A stretch of 64,000 nucleotides of DNA from Vulgatibacter sp035565615 (lineage in GTDB: Bacteria; Myxococcota; Myxococcia; Myxococcales; Vulgatibacteraceae): contig DATMSB010000125.1 in NCBI GenBank assembly GCA_035565615.1, positions 1-64,000 of the forward strand, written 5' to 3'. The notes under the pieces were generated by a model. It saw only the letters and a list, made by a program, of their open reading frames with translations, did not search any database and was not told where the DNA came from. Made by a program: the position numbers and the translations under genes. Positions 52,932 through 61,918 of the stretch are shown here, piece by piece. Every line of letters begins with the position of its first letter. Position 1 is the stretch's first letter.

Positions 52932-54224
52932 ATGACGCTCCAAGCCTCCCTGGCCCTGCTGGCCACCCTCTCCGTCGTCGTCCGCGCGCTCTGCGTCGCG
53001 GCGGAGGCGGCGCTGATCGGTGTCTCGGCGGAGCGCGCCGAGGAGCTCCACGGATCCGCGCCCGGCCTCCGAACCCGCTCCCTCCTCGCGCTCAAGCGGG
53101 ACGTCGAGGCGGCCTTCGCGGCCACCCGGGTCGGCTCGATCCTGGGCCTGGCGATCGGCGCAGCCTGCGCCGCCGCGGCGGCGCTCCTCCGGCTGGGCGC
53201 GGGCGCGCCTCCTTGGGCGATCGCCACCGCCGCCGGCGCCGGCGGCGTGGGGGCGGCGCTGGCCTTCTCGATCGTCGACCTCCTCCCCCGCTCCCTCGCC
53301 ATCGCGCACCCCGACGCGTGGGCGCTGCGGATCGCCCTCCCCCTTCGCCTCGGCGCCGCCTGGGTGGGGCCGCCCGCGCGGCTCCTCCGCACCCTGACGG
53401 ATCGCCTGCTCACCCCGTTCGGAGCCAGGGCGACCTTCAAGGCCGCGGCCCCCGCGCTGGAGGACATCGAGCGGATCCTCCTGGCCGAGGCGCGGGAGGA
53501 GGACGACGGACCGGCGCCCCGTCTCCTCCACTCGATCTTCGAGTTCCCGGGTCGGATCGCCCGGGAGGTGATGGTCCCCCGCACCGACGTGGTCACCGTG
53601 CCCCTGGACGTGGAGCCGGCCGCGCTCGTGCGGCTACTGGCCGAGGAGGGGCACTCGCGCTACCCGGTGCACGACGGCGCGATCGACCGGATCGTCGGCG
53701 TGCTCCACACCCGGGACATCGTCCCGCTCCTCGTCCACCCGGAGCTCATCAAGGTGAGCGACGCGATCCGCCCGCCCGTCTTCGTCGCCTGGGCCATGAA
53801 GATCGGCAGGCTGCTGGAGCAGATGCAGCGGGATCGGATCCACATGGCGATGGTGGTCGACGAACACGGCGGGTTCATGGGCATCGTCACCCTGGAGGAC
53901 ATCCTCGAGCAGATCGTGGGCGACATCGAGGAGGACGACGCCGCCCCGCCGGACCCCGTGGTCGAGCTGGACGACGAGGGGAACCACACCGTCCTCGCCG
54001 CGATCGGGATCGAGCGCTTCAACGGGATCTTCGGCGCGGACCTCCCGGCGCACGAGGACTTCGGCACGCTCGCGGGCTTCCTCAACCACCTGGCCGGCGA
54101 GATCCCGGAGGCGGGCGCCACGCTCCAAAGCCACGGCTTCTCGTTCACGGTGCTGGAGCGGAACCCCACCCGCGTGATCCGGGTGCGGGTGGAGGCGCCG
54201 GCGCTTCGGGCCCGGATCGCCTGA
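52932..54224 (+). CDS. CNNM/CorC-type membrane protein with CBS pair (hemolysin family)
   Basis: 430 aa. N-terminal CNNM (DUF21) membrane domain of about 170 residues with several helices, then two CBS domains (REVMVPRTDVVTVPLDVEP ... GFMGIVTLEDILEQIVGDI) and a C-terminal CorC_HlyC domain (about 345-430) with FGTLAGFLNHLAGEIPEAG. Such proteins are linked to Mg2+/Co2+ efflux and are regulated by nucleotides bound to the CBS pair. The membrane domain is somewhat degenerate compared with typical CorB/YtfL. Its TGA abuts the glgA stop tail-to-tail with no gap. Confidence 0.85.
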   Translation: MTLQASLALLATLSVVVRALCVAAEAALIGVSAERAEELHGSAPGLRTRSLLALKRDVEAAFAATRVGSILGLAIGAACAAAAALLRLGAGAPPWAIATAAGAGGVGAALAFSIVDLLPRSLAIAHPDAWALRIALPLRLGAAWVGPPARLLRTLTDRLLTPFGARATFKAAAPALEDIERILLAEAREEDDGPAPRLLHSIFEFPGRIAREVMVPRTDVVTVPLDVEPAALVRLLAEEGHSRYPVHDGAIDRIVGVLHTRDIVPLLVHPELIKVSDAIRPPVFVAWAMKIGRLLEQMQRDRIHMAMVVDEHGGFMGIVTLEDILEQIVGDIEEDDAAPPDPVVELDDEGNHTVLAAIGIERFNGIFGADLPAHEDFGTLAGFLNHLAGEIPEAGATLQSHGFSFTVLERNPTRVIRVRVEAPALRARIA

Positions 54225-54231
54225 TCAGGCG
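54218..54231. repeat. 14-bp perfect palindrome at abutting stop codons
   Basis: CGCCTGATCAGGCG spans both stop codons of the convergent CNNM and glgA genes, so both genes end in the same nucleotides read from opposite strands. A stem of up to 5-6 bp could form on either transcript, but no T-run follows. Confidence 0.6.
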
Positions 54232-55628
54232 AGGGTCCCCATGGCGCGGCGGTACGCGCCCTCGTAGTCCCGCGCCGCTGCGTCCCACGAGTGGTCCTCC
54301 TCCATCCCCCGGGCGCGGATCGCCTCCCACGCCTCGCGATCCGCGAACCAGACCCGTGCCTCGTCGACCGCGGCGAGGAGCGCCTCGGCGGAGAAGTCGT
54401 CGAAGAGGAATCCCGTGCCCTCGCCTCGCCCCGCCTGCGATACCGTGTCCGCGAGCCCGCCGGTGCGACGGACGATCGGCACCGCGCCGTAGCGCAGGGC
54501 GTAGAGCTGGCTGAGGCCACAGGGCTCGTAGAGCGAGGGCATGAGGAAGGCGTCGCTCCCCGCGTAGATCCGGTGGGCCAGGCCCTCGTCGAAGCCGACG
54601 CGCAGCCCGATTCGCCCGCCGCTCTCCGCGGCCAGGCGCTCCAGCCCGTGCTCGTACCTGTGCTCGCCGCTGCCGAGGATGGCGAAGGCGACCTCCCGCT
54701 CGAGGAGCCGGGGCAGCGCCTCGAGGAGGAGGTCGAAGCCCTTCTGCGCGGCGAAGCGGGAGACGATCCCGATCAGCATCACCCCGGGCGGCGCGTCGAT
54801 CCCCAGCTCGGCGACGAGGGCGCTGCGGCAGCGGCGCTTGCCGGCGGGGACCTCCCGCGAGTAGCGGGAGGCGAGGTGCGGATCCGATTCGGGGCTCCAG
54901 GTGGCCGGGTCGACGCCGTTGAGGATCCCCACCAGCCGGTCCGCCCGGCTGCGCAGCATCCCGTCGAGGCCGAAGCCCTGCTCCGGCCCCTGGATCTCCT
55001 TCGCGTAGGTCGGCGAGACGGTGGTGACGAGGTCGGAGAAGGCCAGCCCCGCCTTTAGGAAGTTCACCTGATCCCAGAACTCCAGGCCGTCCGGCGTGAA
55101 GGCGTCCCAACCGAGCTCCAGCTCGTCGACGACCGTCTTCGGGAAGATCCCCTGGTAGCCCAGGTTGTGGATGGTGAAGACGCTCCTGGTGACGCCCGGG
55201 ACGGCGCCCTTCCTGCGCGCCAGCTCGAGGGCCGCCAGCGCCGTCTGCCAGTCGTTGAGGTGGAGGAGGTCGGGAGGCCTCCCGAAGCCGGCTTCGGCGA
55301 TCGGGAGCAGGCGCCGCGAGAAGTGGGCGAAGCGCGCCGCGTTGTCCGGGTACTCTTCACCCCCTTCGCCGTAGACGCCGGGCCTGCCGTAGAGCGCGTC
55401 GTCCTCCACGAAGACCACCCGGGCGCCCCCCAGCGCCGCCTCCATCAGGCCATCGTCGCGTCGCTCGAGGCCGTGCGCGGCGCGGTCCACGCTGCCGTAG
55501 AGGGGCGTGGCCACCACCACCTCGTGGCCCCTGGCCGCGAGGGCGCGGGGGAGCGCGCCGGCCACGTCGCCCAGGCCGCCGGTCTTGGAGAACGGCGCCA
55601 CCTCGGCGGAGGCGAAGAGTATCTTCAC
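54225..55628 (-). CDS. glgA: glycogen synthase (ADP-glucose type)
   Basis: 467-aa GT5 glycogen synthase elongating alpha-1,4-glucan from ADP-glucose. N-terminal KTGGLGDVAGALP binds ADP-glucose; FTIHNLGYQGIFP, GILNGVD and the C-terminal EPCGLSQLYALRYG are family hallmarks. GTG 55628 overlaps the galT-like stop (GTGA). Last gene of the glycogen operon that begins with glgC. Confidence 0.95.
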   Translation of the reverse strand: MKILFASAEVAPFSKTGGLGDVAGALPRALAARGHEVVVATPLYGSVDRAAHGLERRDDGLMEAALGGARVVFVEDDALYGRPGVYGEGGEEYPDNAARFAHFSRRLLPIAEAGFGRPPDLLHLNDWQTALAALELARRKGAVPGVTRSVFTIHNLGYQGIFPKTVVDELELGWDAFTPDGLEFWDQVNFLKAGLAFSDLVTTVSPTYAKEIQGPEQGFGLDGMLRSRADRLVGILNGVDPATWSPESDPHLASRYSREVPAGKRRCRSALVAELGIDAPPGVMLIGIVSRFAAQKGFDLLLEALPRLLEREVAFAILGSGEHRYEHGLERLAAESGGRIGLRVGFDEGLAHRIYAGSDAFLMPSLYEPCGLSQLYALRYGAVPIVRRTGGLADTVSQAGRGEGTGFLFDDFSAEALLAAVDEARVWFADREAWEAIRARGMEEDHSWDAAARDYEGAYRRAMGTLA

Positions 55629-56623
55629 GGCGCCGCGACCTTGCGGAGGAAGGCCGCGGCCTCCTCGGGAGGCGTGGAGTTGATCCAGCAGCCGGAGGCG
55701 CGCTCGAACCCGCCCGAGGTGGTCACGGCCGGGGCGACCTCGAGCCGCCAGTGGGCGCTGGGGGATGGCTCGCCGCGCAAGGGGCCGCTCGACAGCGCCA
55801 GGTTGTACGACGGCTGCTCGAGGGCCTCGCCGACCTTCCGCAGCACGGATCGCAGCGTCCCCGCCAGCGCCGCGAGCAGGTCGTCGGAGGACGAATCGAA
55901 GTGGGAGGCGTGCGCCTTGGGGAGGATCCACACCAGGAAGGGCGTGGGCGACGCCCACGGGCAGACGGCGACGAAGCGCTCGCCCTCGTTGACGATCCGC
56001 ACGCCCTCCCCCCTCTCCTGGCGGATGATGTCGCAGGTGAGGCAGCGCTGCTTCCGCCGCCAGTGATCGGCGCCGAGTTCGGCCTCGATCGCCACGTCGC
56101 GGGGCACCTCGGGCAGCGCCAGGAGCTGGCTGTGCTCGTGGACCAGCGTGGCGCCAGCGGCGGCACCCTGGTTCTTGAAGACCGACACGTAGGCGAGGCG
56201 CTCGTCCCGCGAGAGGTCGACGATCCGATCCCGCCACACCCGCAGGACCTCCGCGATGCCGTCGATGGACATGTCCGCGAAGGCGAGGTCGTGCCGCGGC
56301 GTCTCCACGATCACCTCGTGGGCGCCGACGCCGGAGATGCGATCGAAGAGCCCGTGGGCGGCGCGGACCAGCTCCCCCTCGATCCGGAGGGCCGGATACC
56401 GGTTCGGGAAGACGCGGACGGACCACGCCTCGGCCCCTTCCGCGTCGGCGGCGCGGCGGCGCAGGAGCTCGTGGGGCGTGGCCCCCTCGTTGCCGGGGCA
56501 GAACGGGCAGAACCGCCCCTCCTCGTGGGGTGGCGCCTCCGCAAAGTCGCTCGGCCGCGCCGCGCGCTCGGCCGCGAGGATCACCCATCGCCCGGTGATC
56601 GGATCCCTGCGGAGCTCGGACAA
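55625..56623 (-). CDS. galT: galactose-1-phosphate uridylyltransferase-type HIT-fold protein
   Basis: 332 aa. N-terminal RRDPITGRWVILAAERAARP and zinc motif CPFCPGNE are GalT hallmarks; the nucleotidylated histidine lies in HEHSQ (about residues 162-166) where classical GalT has HPHGQ. A second cysteine pair CLTC is present. In a glycogen operon it may act on glucose-1-P or ADP/UDP-sugars rather than galactose-1-P, so the gene symbol reflects family, not proven substrate. Start TTG 56623, 4 bp after the diguanylate cyclase stop. Confidence 0.8.
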   Translation of the reverse strand: MSELRRDPITGRWVILAAERAARPSDFAEAPPHEEGRFCPFCPGNEGATPHELLRRRAADAEGAEAWSVRVFPNRYPALRIEGELVRAAHGLFDRISGVGAHEVIVETPRHDLAFADMSIDGIAEVLRVWRDRIVDLSRDERLAYVSVFKNQGAAAGATLVHEHSQLLALPEVPRDVAIEAELGADHWRRKQRCLTCDIIRQERGEGVRIVNEGERFVAVCPWASPTPFLVWILPKAHASHFDSSSDDLLAALAGTLRSVLRKVGEALEQPSYNLALSSGPLRGEPSPSAHWRLEVAPAVTTSGGFERASGCWINSTPPEEAAAFLRKVAAP

Positions 56624-56627
56624 GGCA

Positions 56628-57533
56628 TCACCCGATCGTGCGGCCCCTGCCGAAGCGCTTGGCCGTGAGGAGGTTGGCGTCCGCCGCGTCGATGAACTGC
56701 GACGGCTCGGTGAACTCGCGGGACATGGCCGCGATGCCGATCGAGATCGACACCGCGATCTCGCGGTCGTCGAAGACCACCCGGCGGGCCGCGATCTGTC
56801 CGAGGAGCCGCTTCGCGAAGAGGCGGGCGTGCTCGATGGTGCTTTCCGGCAGGACGATCGCGAACTCGTCGCCGCCGTAGCGGGCGATCAGCTCCTCGCG
56901 GCGGATCATCTTCGTGCGCACCAGCGTCGCGATCTCGCGCAGGACGGCGTCCCCCGCCAGGTGCCCGTGCTCCTCGTTGATGTTCTTGAACCGGTCGAGG
57001 TCGAAGAGGAGGAGCGACAGGGGCCGATCGTGGCGGGAGCAGCGGGCCATCTCCCGCTCGAGGAACTCCATGAGGTAGCGGCGGTTGTTCACCTCGGTGA
57101 GGCCATCGATGATGGCCATCCGGTAGATCTCCTCGTGGTAGAGGGCCTCGACGCTGCCGGCGCCCAGGTACTTGAAGATCGTGCCGCCGACCTTGATGAG
57201 GTCGCCGGAGCGCAGCGGCGCCTCGCGGGGCGGCCGCACCTCCTCGTCGTTCAGGAACGTCCCGTTGGTCGAGCCCAGGTCCTGGAGCACGAGGGCGCCG
57301 TCCTTGGTGCGCACCACGCAATGCCTGCGGGACACGCTCTCCTGCTCCACCACCACGTGGTTGGACTGGTCGCGGCCGATGAGCAGCTCGGTGCCGTCGA
57401 CGGGGATCAGCCTGCCCATGCCGGCGCCGTAGATGATCACCAGGCTGCCGGCAGCGCCGCCGCTGGAAGGCAACTGGTTCGCGCCGGTCCCCGTGCGGAT
57501 GACCGTGGTCTCCTGCCCTCGCTCGTATTTCAT
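56628..57533 (-). CDS. FHA-GGDEF diguanylate cyclase
   Basis: 301 aa. FHA domain at about residues 45-125 (LLIGRDQSNHVVV, SVSRRHC, LGSTNGTFLN), which binds phosphothreonine peptides, followed by a GGDEF domain (about 135-300) with intact YGGDEFAIVL, so c-di-GMP synthesis from GTP is expected. The inhibitory I-site position five residues before GGDEF reads RREE instead of RxxD, so product inhibition may be weak. No membrane segment. ATG 57533 shares a base with the GH57 stop (TGATG) and has GGAAGG upstream: translationally coupled inside the glycogen operon. Confidence 0.9.
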   Translation of the reverse strand: MKYERGQETTVIRTGTGANQLPSSGGAAGSLVIIYGAGMGRLIPVDGTELLIGRDQSNHVVVEQESVSRRHCVVRTKDGALVLQDLGSTNGTFLNDEEVRPPREAPLRSGDLIKVGGTIFKYLGAGSVEALYHEEIYRMAIIDGLTEVNNRRYLMEFLEREMARCSRHDRPLSLLLFDLDRFKNINEEHGHLAGDAVLREIATLVRTKMIRREELIARYGGDEFAIVLPESTIEHARLFAKRLLGQIAARRVVFDDREIAVSISIGIAAMSREFTEPSQFIDAADANLLTAKRFGRGRTIG

Positions 57534-59701
57534 CAGACCTTCCACGTGCGTTGCTCGAAGCTCTCGTCCGGGACCTCGAACGTCAGCCAGCCGCTCGTCG
57601 GGAGGCGCTCGACCTCGACGGCCCCGCGCATCCCTCGCACGGCGAACCGGGCGGCCTGTCCCGCCCGGAGGCCGAGCTCCGAGAGACCGAACGACATCTC
57701 CACGATGCTGCCCAGGCAGCCGGCGCCGAGGGTCGTCCCTTCCTCCGCACTATAGGGCAAGAGCTGGCCCGCACGGAGTTTCACGCCGATCTCGATCCGC
57801 CCCTCCTCGAGCTCGATGTCCAGGCGCAGCTCGTCCACCTCGGTGAGGAGACGTGCGGAATCCTCCCACCTGGGGTCGAGGCGGAGGTGGAGGTGCTCGG
57901 GATCGAAGCCGAAACGCAGCTCCTCGAAGCTGCCCACCGCTTGGTGCATGGCGATGCCCCTCGCCTCAGACGCGTGGTAGGACCCGGCGCCCAGCCACTC
58001 CAGCCAGCTCGTCTCGCGGCCGTCGAGGCGGGGGCGGAGGAAGCCCGCGGGGGGGACGAAGGGGGAGGACTCCAGGCCTCGCCCCAGGCCGATGGGCGTG
58101 AAGGCCGCCGTGGGCGACGCGCGCCCGAGGAGCCGAAAGACCGCCTGGATCCTGGACCGGAACAGCCGATCGAAGTCGCTCTTCGTCTCGGTGAGGAAGT
58201 CCTCTCCGTACCACCAGAACCAGTCGGAGGCCTGCGCCGCGAGGAGCTGCTCGCGGGCCGCCGCCAGGCTCTCCTCGGAGGCCCCGGTGCGCTCCGCGTC
58301 CCGCAGCGCCTCCTTCGCCTCGCCCACCAACGCCCATGCCGCCCGCTCCTCGGGGTGCCCAATCCAGATGCGGAAGTTGGCGTCGATCCAGGAGCCGGCG
58401 TGGATGCGCTCGATCCGATCGGGCGGCGCCCCGCGCGCCGCCCTCGCGCCGATCGTGGTGGTCTCGATCCCCGCCTCCCTGGCCTCCAGCCGCCGGAACA
58501 GGTCCTCCAGGAAGTGGCGCCCCGACTCGGGGTAGAACTCCCAGGGGTTCTCCCCATCGAGGATCACCGCGACGACGGGCGGCTCGCCGCCGGTGCGCGG
58601 CGCGGCGTCCGCGATCCGGGAGAGGTTCCCGAGGAGGTCGGCGACGGCGTCCACCGCCGGGCTGCGCGCGTACTGGAAGCCAATCGCGTCGGAGATCCCC
58701 CGATCCCGAAAGACCATGGTCAGCTCCCGGTCGCCGGCGCGCACCCGCCACGGCCGAAAGAGCGAGGAGACGCGATCGGCGCCGTGAGGCAGGGAGCGGA
58801 AGAGCACCTCCTCGTCGGACGCCAGCCACCGGGCGCCGGCGCCGGCGAAGACCTCGAGCGCCTCCGGCGAGACGCTCCCCTCCGCGGGCCACATGCCCTC
58901 GGGCGCCGCGCCGAAGAGCCGCTCCATCTCCCGGCAGGCGCGGATCACGTGCGCCTCGGCGTCGTCCCTGGCGCGAAGGCGCGGCGGCAGCTCCACCCCC
59001 GGCATGGCCACCTGCGCCACGTCGGTATCGCAGATCAGCGGGAGGATCGGGTGGTAGAAGGGCGTCGCGGACAGCTCGATCGCGCCCTGGCCGGCCACCT
59101 CCTGCCACGCGGGGATCACCGAGGCGACGATCCGGGCCTGCGCCTCCAACAGCGATCGCTTGTCGTCCTCGCTGAAGCCCCGCCCTTTGCGGATCAGCTC
59201 CCGGACCACCTCCTCCTCCGCGCGGGCGGAGAACCCCATCCACGCCAGGTTGAAGAGGACCTGGAGGTCGCGCAGTTCGTCGTCGCCGAAGCGGGTCGCC
59301 ACCTCGTCCAGATCGACGTCGGTCATGTCGGCGCCGCGGAGGTGGAGGAGCTCGCGGTAGCGGGGCAGCGGGCGGACCCCTTGCTCCCAGCTCACCATGA
59401 AGAAGTTCCGGAGAAGGAACTTGCGCTCGGGCGCGCCGAGATCCGCGGCGGGGAGCTCGGTCAGCTCCAGGTAGCGGTCGTGCCCCCTGCCCGCTGCGTA
59501 GTCCTCGAGCTGCTGCAGCAGCACCGGCGTGAAGTTCACCGTCCCGCGCACCGTCGGGTGGCGAGCGTGGATGCGGGCCATGTCCAGGTAGCCCCGGGTG
59601 GCGTGGAGCCGCACCCAGGGGAGAACGTACGACCCGCTCTCCGGATCGCGGTACGGGGGCTGGTGCATGTGCCAGAGGAAGGCCAGCTCGACCCGTGCCA
59701 T
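57533..59701 (-). CDS. glycoside hydrolase family 57 protein
   Basis: 722-aa GH57 enzyme acting on alpha-glucans (amylase, amylopullulanase or 4-alpha-glucanotransferase type). N-terminal FLWHMHQPPY is the first GH57 motif; the catalytic Glu is in GMWPAEGSVS and the Asp in VVAVILDGENPWEFYPE. The last about 200 residues form a beta-rich C-terminal domain. No signal peptide, so cytosolic and likely to process glycogen or maltodextrin. ATG 59701 gives the canonical start. It lies 5 bp after the small membrane protein gene. Confidence 0.92.
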   Translation of the reverse strand: MARVELAFLWHMHQPPYRDPESGSYVLPWVRLHATRGYLDMARIHARHPTVRGTVNFTPVLLQQLEDYAAGRGHDRYLELTELPAADLGAPERKFLLRNFFMVSWEQGVRPLPRYRELLHLRGADMTDVDLDEVATRFGDDELRDLQVLFNLAWMGFSARAEEEVVRELIRKGRGFSEDDKRSLLEAQARIVASVIPAWQEVAGQGAIELSATPFYHPILPLICDTDVAQVAMPGVELPPRLRARDDAEAHVIRACREMERLFGAAPEGMWPAEGSVSPEALEVFAGAGARWLASDEEVLFRSLPHGADRVSSLFRPWRVRAGDRELTMVFRDRGISDAIGFQYARSPAVDAVADLLGNLSRIADAAPRTGGEPPVVAVILDGENPWEFYPESGRHFLEDLFRRLEAREAGIETTTIGARAARGAPPDRIERIHAGSWIDANFRIWIGHPEERAAWALVGEAKEALRDAERTGASEESLAAAREQLLAAQASDWFWWYGEDFLTETKSDFDRLFRSRIQAVFRLLGRASPTAAFTPIGLGRGLESSPFVPPAGFLRPRLDGRETSWLEWLGAGSYHASEARGIAMHQAVGSFEELRFGFDPEHLHLRLDPRWEDSARLLTEVDELRLDIELEEGRIEIGVKLRAGQLLPYSAEEGTTLGAGCLGSIVEMSFGLSELGLRAGQAARFAVRGMRGAVEVERLPTSGWLTFEVPDESFEQRTWKV

Positions 59702-59706
59702 GGCGC

Positions 59707-60015
59707 CTAGAGCCTCTCTCGTTCTCCGCCCGGCGCCCTCGCCCAGGGGAAGGCGAGCGCCGCGATGGCGAGGCATAGGAGCGCCGCGCCGATCCGGTAG
59801 CCGAGCCTCTCCGCGAGCGGCTCTACCGAGCGCCCCCCCAGCACCAGGGGGTGGTCGAGGATCGCGTCGATGCTCGAGACGCCCCCGAGGATCGCGAAGA
59901 CCGCGCTGCCGAGGAGACGGATGCGGCTGCGCGGCCGCTTGCGGGCGAAGAGCTCTTCCACCCGGGCACGATGCCAAAGGATCCCCGGTGGATCCAGCGT
60001 GCGCGCGAGGCTCAA
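59707..60015 (-). CDS. small hypothetical membrane protein in the glycogen operon
   Basis: 102 aa, unrecognised. Two predicted membrane helices (about residues 34-54 and 76-94) with an Arg/Lys-rich segment (FARKRPRSRIR) before the first, so a cytosolic N-terminus is likely. Start TTG 60015 overlaps the glgC stop (TTGA), and the gene ends 5 bp before GH57, so it is embedded in the operon by coupling. Could anchor or regulate a glycogen enzyme; no evidence beyond position. Confidence 0.6.
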   Translation of the reverse strand: MSLARTLDPPGILWHRARVEELFARKRPRSRIRLLGSAVFAILGGVSSIDAILDHPLVLGGRSVEPLAERLGYRIGAALLCLAIAALAFPWARAPGGERERL

Positions 60016-61256
60016 GCCCTCCCCCCCTCGATCCGCATGCCCTTGGGGATCACGACGATCCCCTCGGCGGAGACGTGGAAGCGGCGGCGGTCCTCCTCGG
60101 GGTCGTAGCCGATCACCGTCCCCGGCGGGATCTCCACGTTCTTGTCCACGATGGCCCGGCGGATGCGGCAGCGCCTCCCGATGTCCACGCGCTCGAAGAG
60201 GATCGACTCCTCCACGCGGGCGTAGGAGTTCACCCTCACCTGCGGTGAGAGGACGCAGCGGTGGACGCTGCCGCCGGAGAGGATGCAGCCCTCCGAGATC
60301 AGGGAGTCGGTCGCCTTGCCCACCCGGGCGTTCTCCGCGTCGGCGAAGACGAACTTCGCCGGCGGGAAGTTGTGCTGCATGGTGAAGATCGGCCAGCGAT
60401 CGTTGTAGAGGTTGAAGACCGGATCCACGTCCACCAGGTCGAGGTTCGACTTGTAGTAGGTGTCGATCTCGCCGACGTCCCGCCAGTAGCCCCGCTCCTT
60501 CGGGCCCTGTCCCGGCACCGAGTTCTGGGCGAAGTCGTAGACGAAGACGCGGCTGCGCTGGAACATCTCCGCGATGATCGACTTGCCGAAGTCGTGCGCC
60601 GACTCCCTGCCGGCGTCCCGGACGATCTCGCGGACCAGGGCGTCGGTCGTGAAGATGTAGTTGCCCATCGACGCCAGGATCCTCGACGGGTCGCTCGGCA
60701 TCGTCTTTGCCTCGGCGACGGAGGGCTTCTCCTGGAACCCCACCATGCGGCCGGTGGGCTCCATCTCGATCACGCCGAAGCTCGGCGCGTCCGAGCGCGG
60801 CATGGGGATCGCCGCCACCGTGCAGTCGGCCCCCATCTCCCGGTGGAAGTGGAGCATCTGGCGCAGGTCCATCCGGTAGACGTGGTCGGCGCCGAAGACG
60901 AAGACGTGGTCGGGCTCCTCGTCGGTGACGAGGTTGAGGTTCTGGTAGACGGCGTCCGCCGAGCCCTTGAACCACTCCGGGCCCGTGCGCATCTGGGCGG
61001 GCACCGTCTCCACGTAGCTCCCCAGCATCGCCGAGAGGCGCCAGCCGCGGCTGATGTGGTTGTTGAGCGAGTCCGACTTGTACTGCGTGAGGACCTTGAT
61101 CTTGGTGAAGCCGGAGTTGGCGAAGTTGGAGAGGACGAAGTCGACGATCCGGTAGCGGCCGCCGAAGGGGACGGCAGGCTTCGCCCGATCGCGGGTGAGC
61201 GGCTCGAGGCGGCGTCCTTCGCCACCCGCCAGGATCAAGGCGAGCGTTCTCGACAT
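60012..61256 (-). CDS. glgC: glucose-1-phosphate adenylyltransferase
   Basis: 414-aa enzyme making ADP-glucose, the committed step of glycogen synthesis. N-terminal LILAGGEGRRLEPLTRDRAKPAVPFGG is the nucleotidyltransferase motif; FQEKP binds glucose-1-phosphate; DVGEIDTYYKSNLDL and the C-terminal left-handed beta-helix (RVNSYARVEESILFERVDIG) are typical. First gene of glgC / membrane protein / GH57 / FHA-GGDEF / galT / glgA. Confidence 0.97.
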   Translation of the reverse strand: MSRTLALILAGGEGRRLEPLTRDRAKPAVPFGGRYRIVDFVLSNFANSGFTKIKVLTQYKSDSLNNHISRGWRLSAMLGSYVETVPAQMRTGPEWFKGSADAVYQNLNLVTDEEPDHVFVFGADHVYRMDLRQMLHFHREMGADCTVAAIPMPRSDAPSFGVIEMEPTGRMVGFQEKPSVAEAKTMPSDPSRILASMGNYIFTTDALVREIVRDAGRESAHDFGKSIIAEMFQRSRVFVYDFAQNSVPGQGPKERGYWRDVGEIDTYYKSNLDLVDVDPVFNLYNDRWPIFTMQHNFPPAKFVFADAENARVGKATDSLISEGCILSGGSVHRCVLSPQVRVNSYARVEESILFERVDIGRRCRIRRAIVDKNVEIPPGTVIGYDPEEDRRRFHVSAEGIVVIPKGMRIEGGRA

Positions 61257-61292
61257 GGCGGCTTCGTTCCCGAGAGGTCGCGTGGAGCCGAC

Positions 61293-61321
61293 GATCTAGG
61301 CACCGCCTCGCCGGTCCTCAA
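61293..61321 (-). promoter_or_regulatory. candidate promoter of the glycogen operon
   Basis: Minus-strand -35 TTGAGG (61316-61321), 17-bp spacer, -10 TAGATC (61293-61298), giving a leader of about 30 nt to the glgC ATG at 61256. Both boxes are imperfect. The remaining gap to the plus-strand CBS gene (61322-61461) shows nothing else I can support. Confidence 0.4.
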
Positions 61322-61461
61322 CCGGGCCGCCGTGCGTCCTGTCGGCTTTCCGAAACGCGGGGATCCCTCGGGGCCCCGCCCAGCGCCCGCTTTGGGATCC
61401 GCGCCCCGCTGCACATCTTTGGGGGGCCGGTGCCTGGCGGCCCGGGGAGGGAAGGCCATCG

Positions 61462-61884
61462 ATGAAGTGTCGCGACGTGATGTGGAGCAGCCCGGTCACC
61501 CTGGCGCCCGAGGAGACGGCGCAGGCCGCGGTCCGCAAGATCAAGAGCGCCGACGTCAGCGCGCTCCCCGTCGTCGACGAGGACGGCCGCTACCTCGGCC
61601 TGGTCACCGAGCGGGCGCTGGTGCGGGAGGTGATGGCGGAGGGGCTCGATCCCAAGCTGACCCGGGTGACGCTGATCCTCGATCGCCGGGTGCCTTCCTG
61701 CGATCCGGACGATCCGGTGGCGGTGGCGCTTCGCCGCATGGACGAGGCGCGGACGAGGTGGATCGCGGTGCTCGAGAAGGATCGGGTGGCGGGCCTCATC
61801 GGCACCCGCGACATCCGCAAGGCGGCCCGCGAGTCCGACGCCCACGAGCTGCACGCCGTCACCGACGCCGCGCTCCTCCACTGA
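61462..61884 (+). CDS. two-CBS-domain protein
   Basis: 140-aa protein consisting only of a CBS pair (CRDVMWSSPVTLAPEETAQAA ... ALPVVDEDGRYLGLVTERAL and a second CBS to the C-terminus). Such stand-alone Bateman modules bind adenosine nucleotides; target unknown. ATG 61462 is preceded by GGGAGGGAAGG. Divergent from glgC, so a link to energy status and glycogen is possible but unproven. Confidence 0.85.
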   Translation: MKCRDVMWSSPVTLAPEETAQAAVRKIKSADVSALPVVDEDGRYLGLVTERALVREVMAEGLDPKLTRVTLILDRRVPSCDPDDPVAVALRRMDEARTRWIAVLEKDRVAGLIGTRDIRKAARESDAHELHAVTDAALLH

Positions 61885-61918
61885 GCGCCGAGGAGGTTCG
61901 CGCGCGCCCTCGAGGCGA

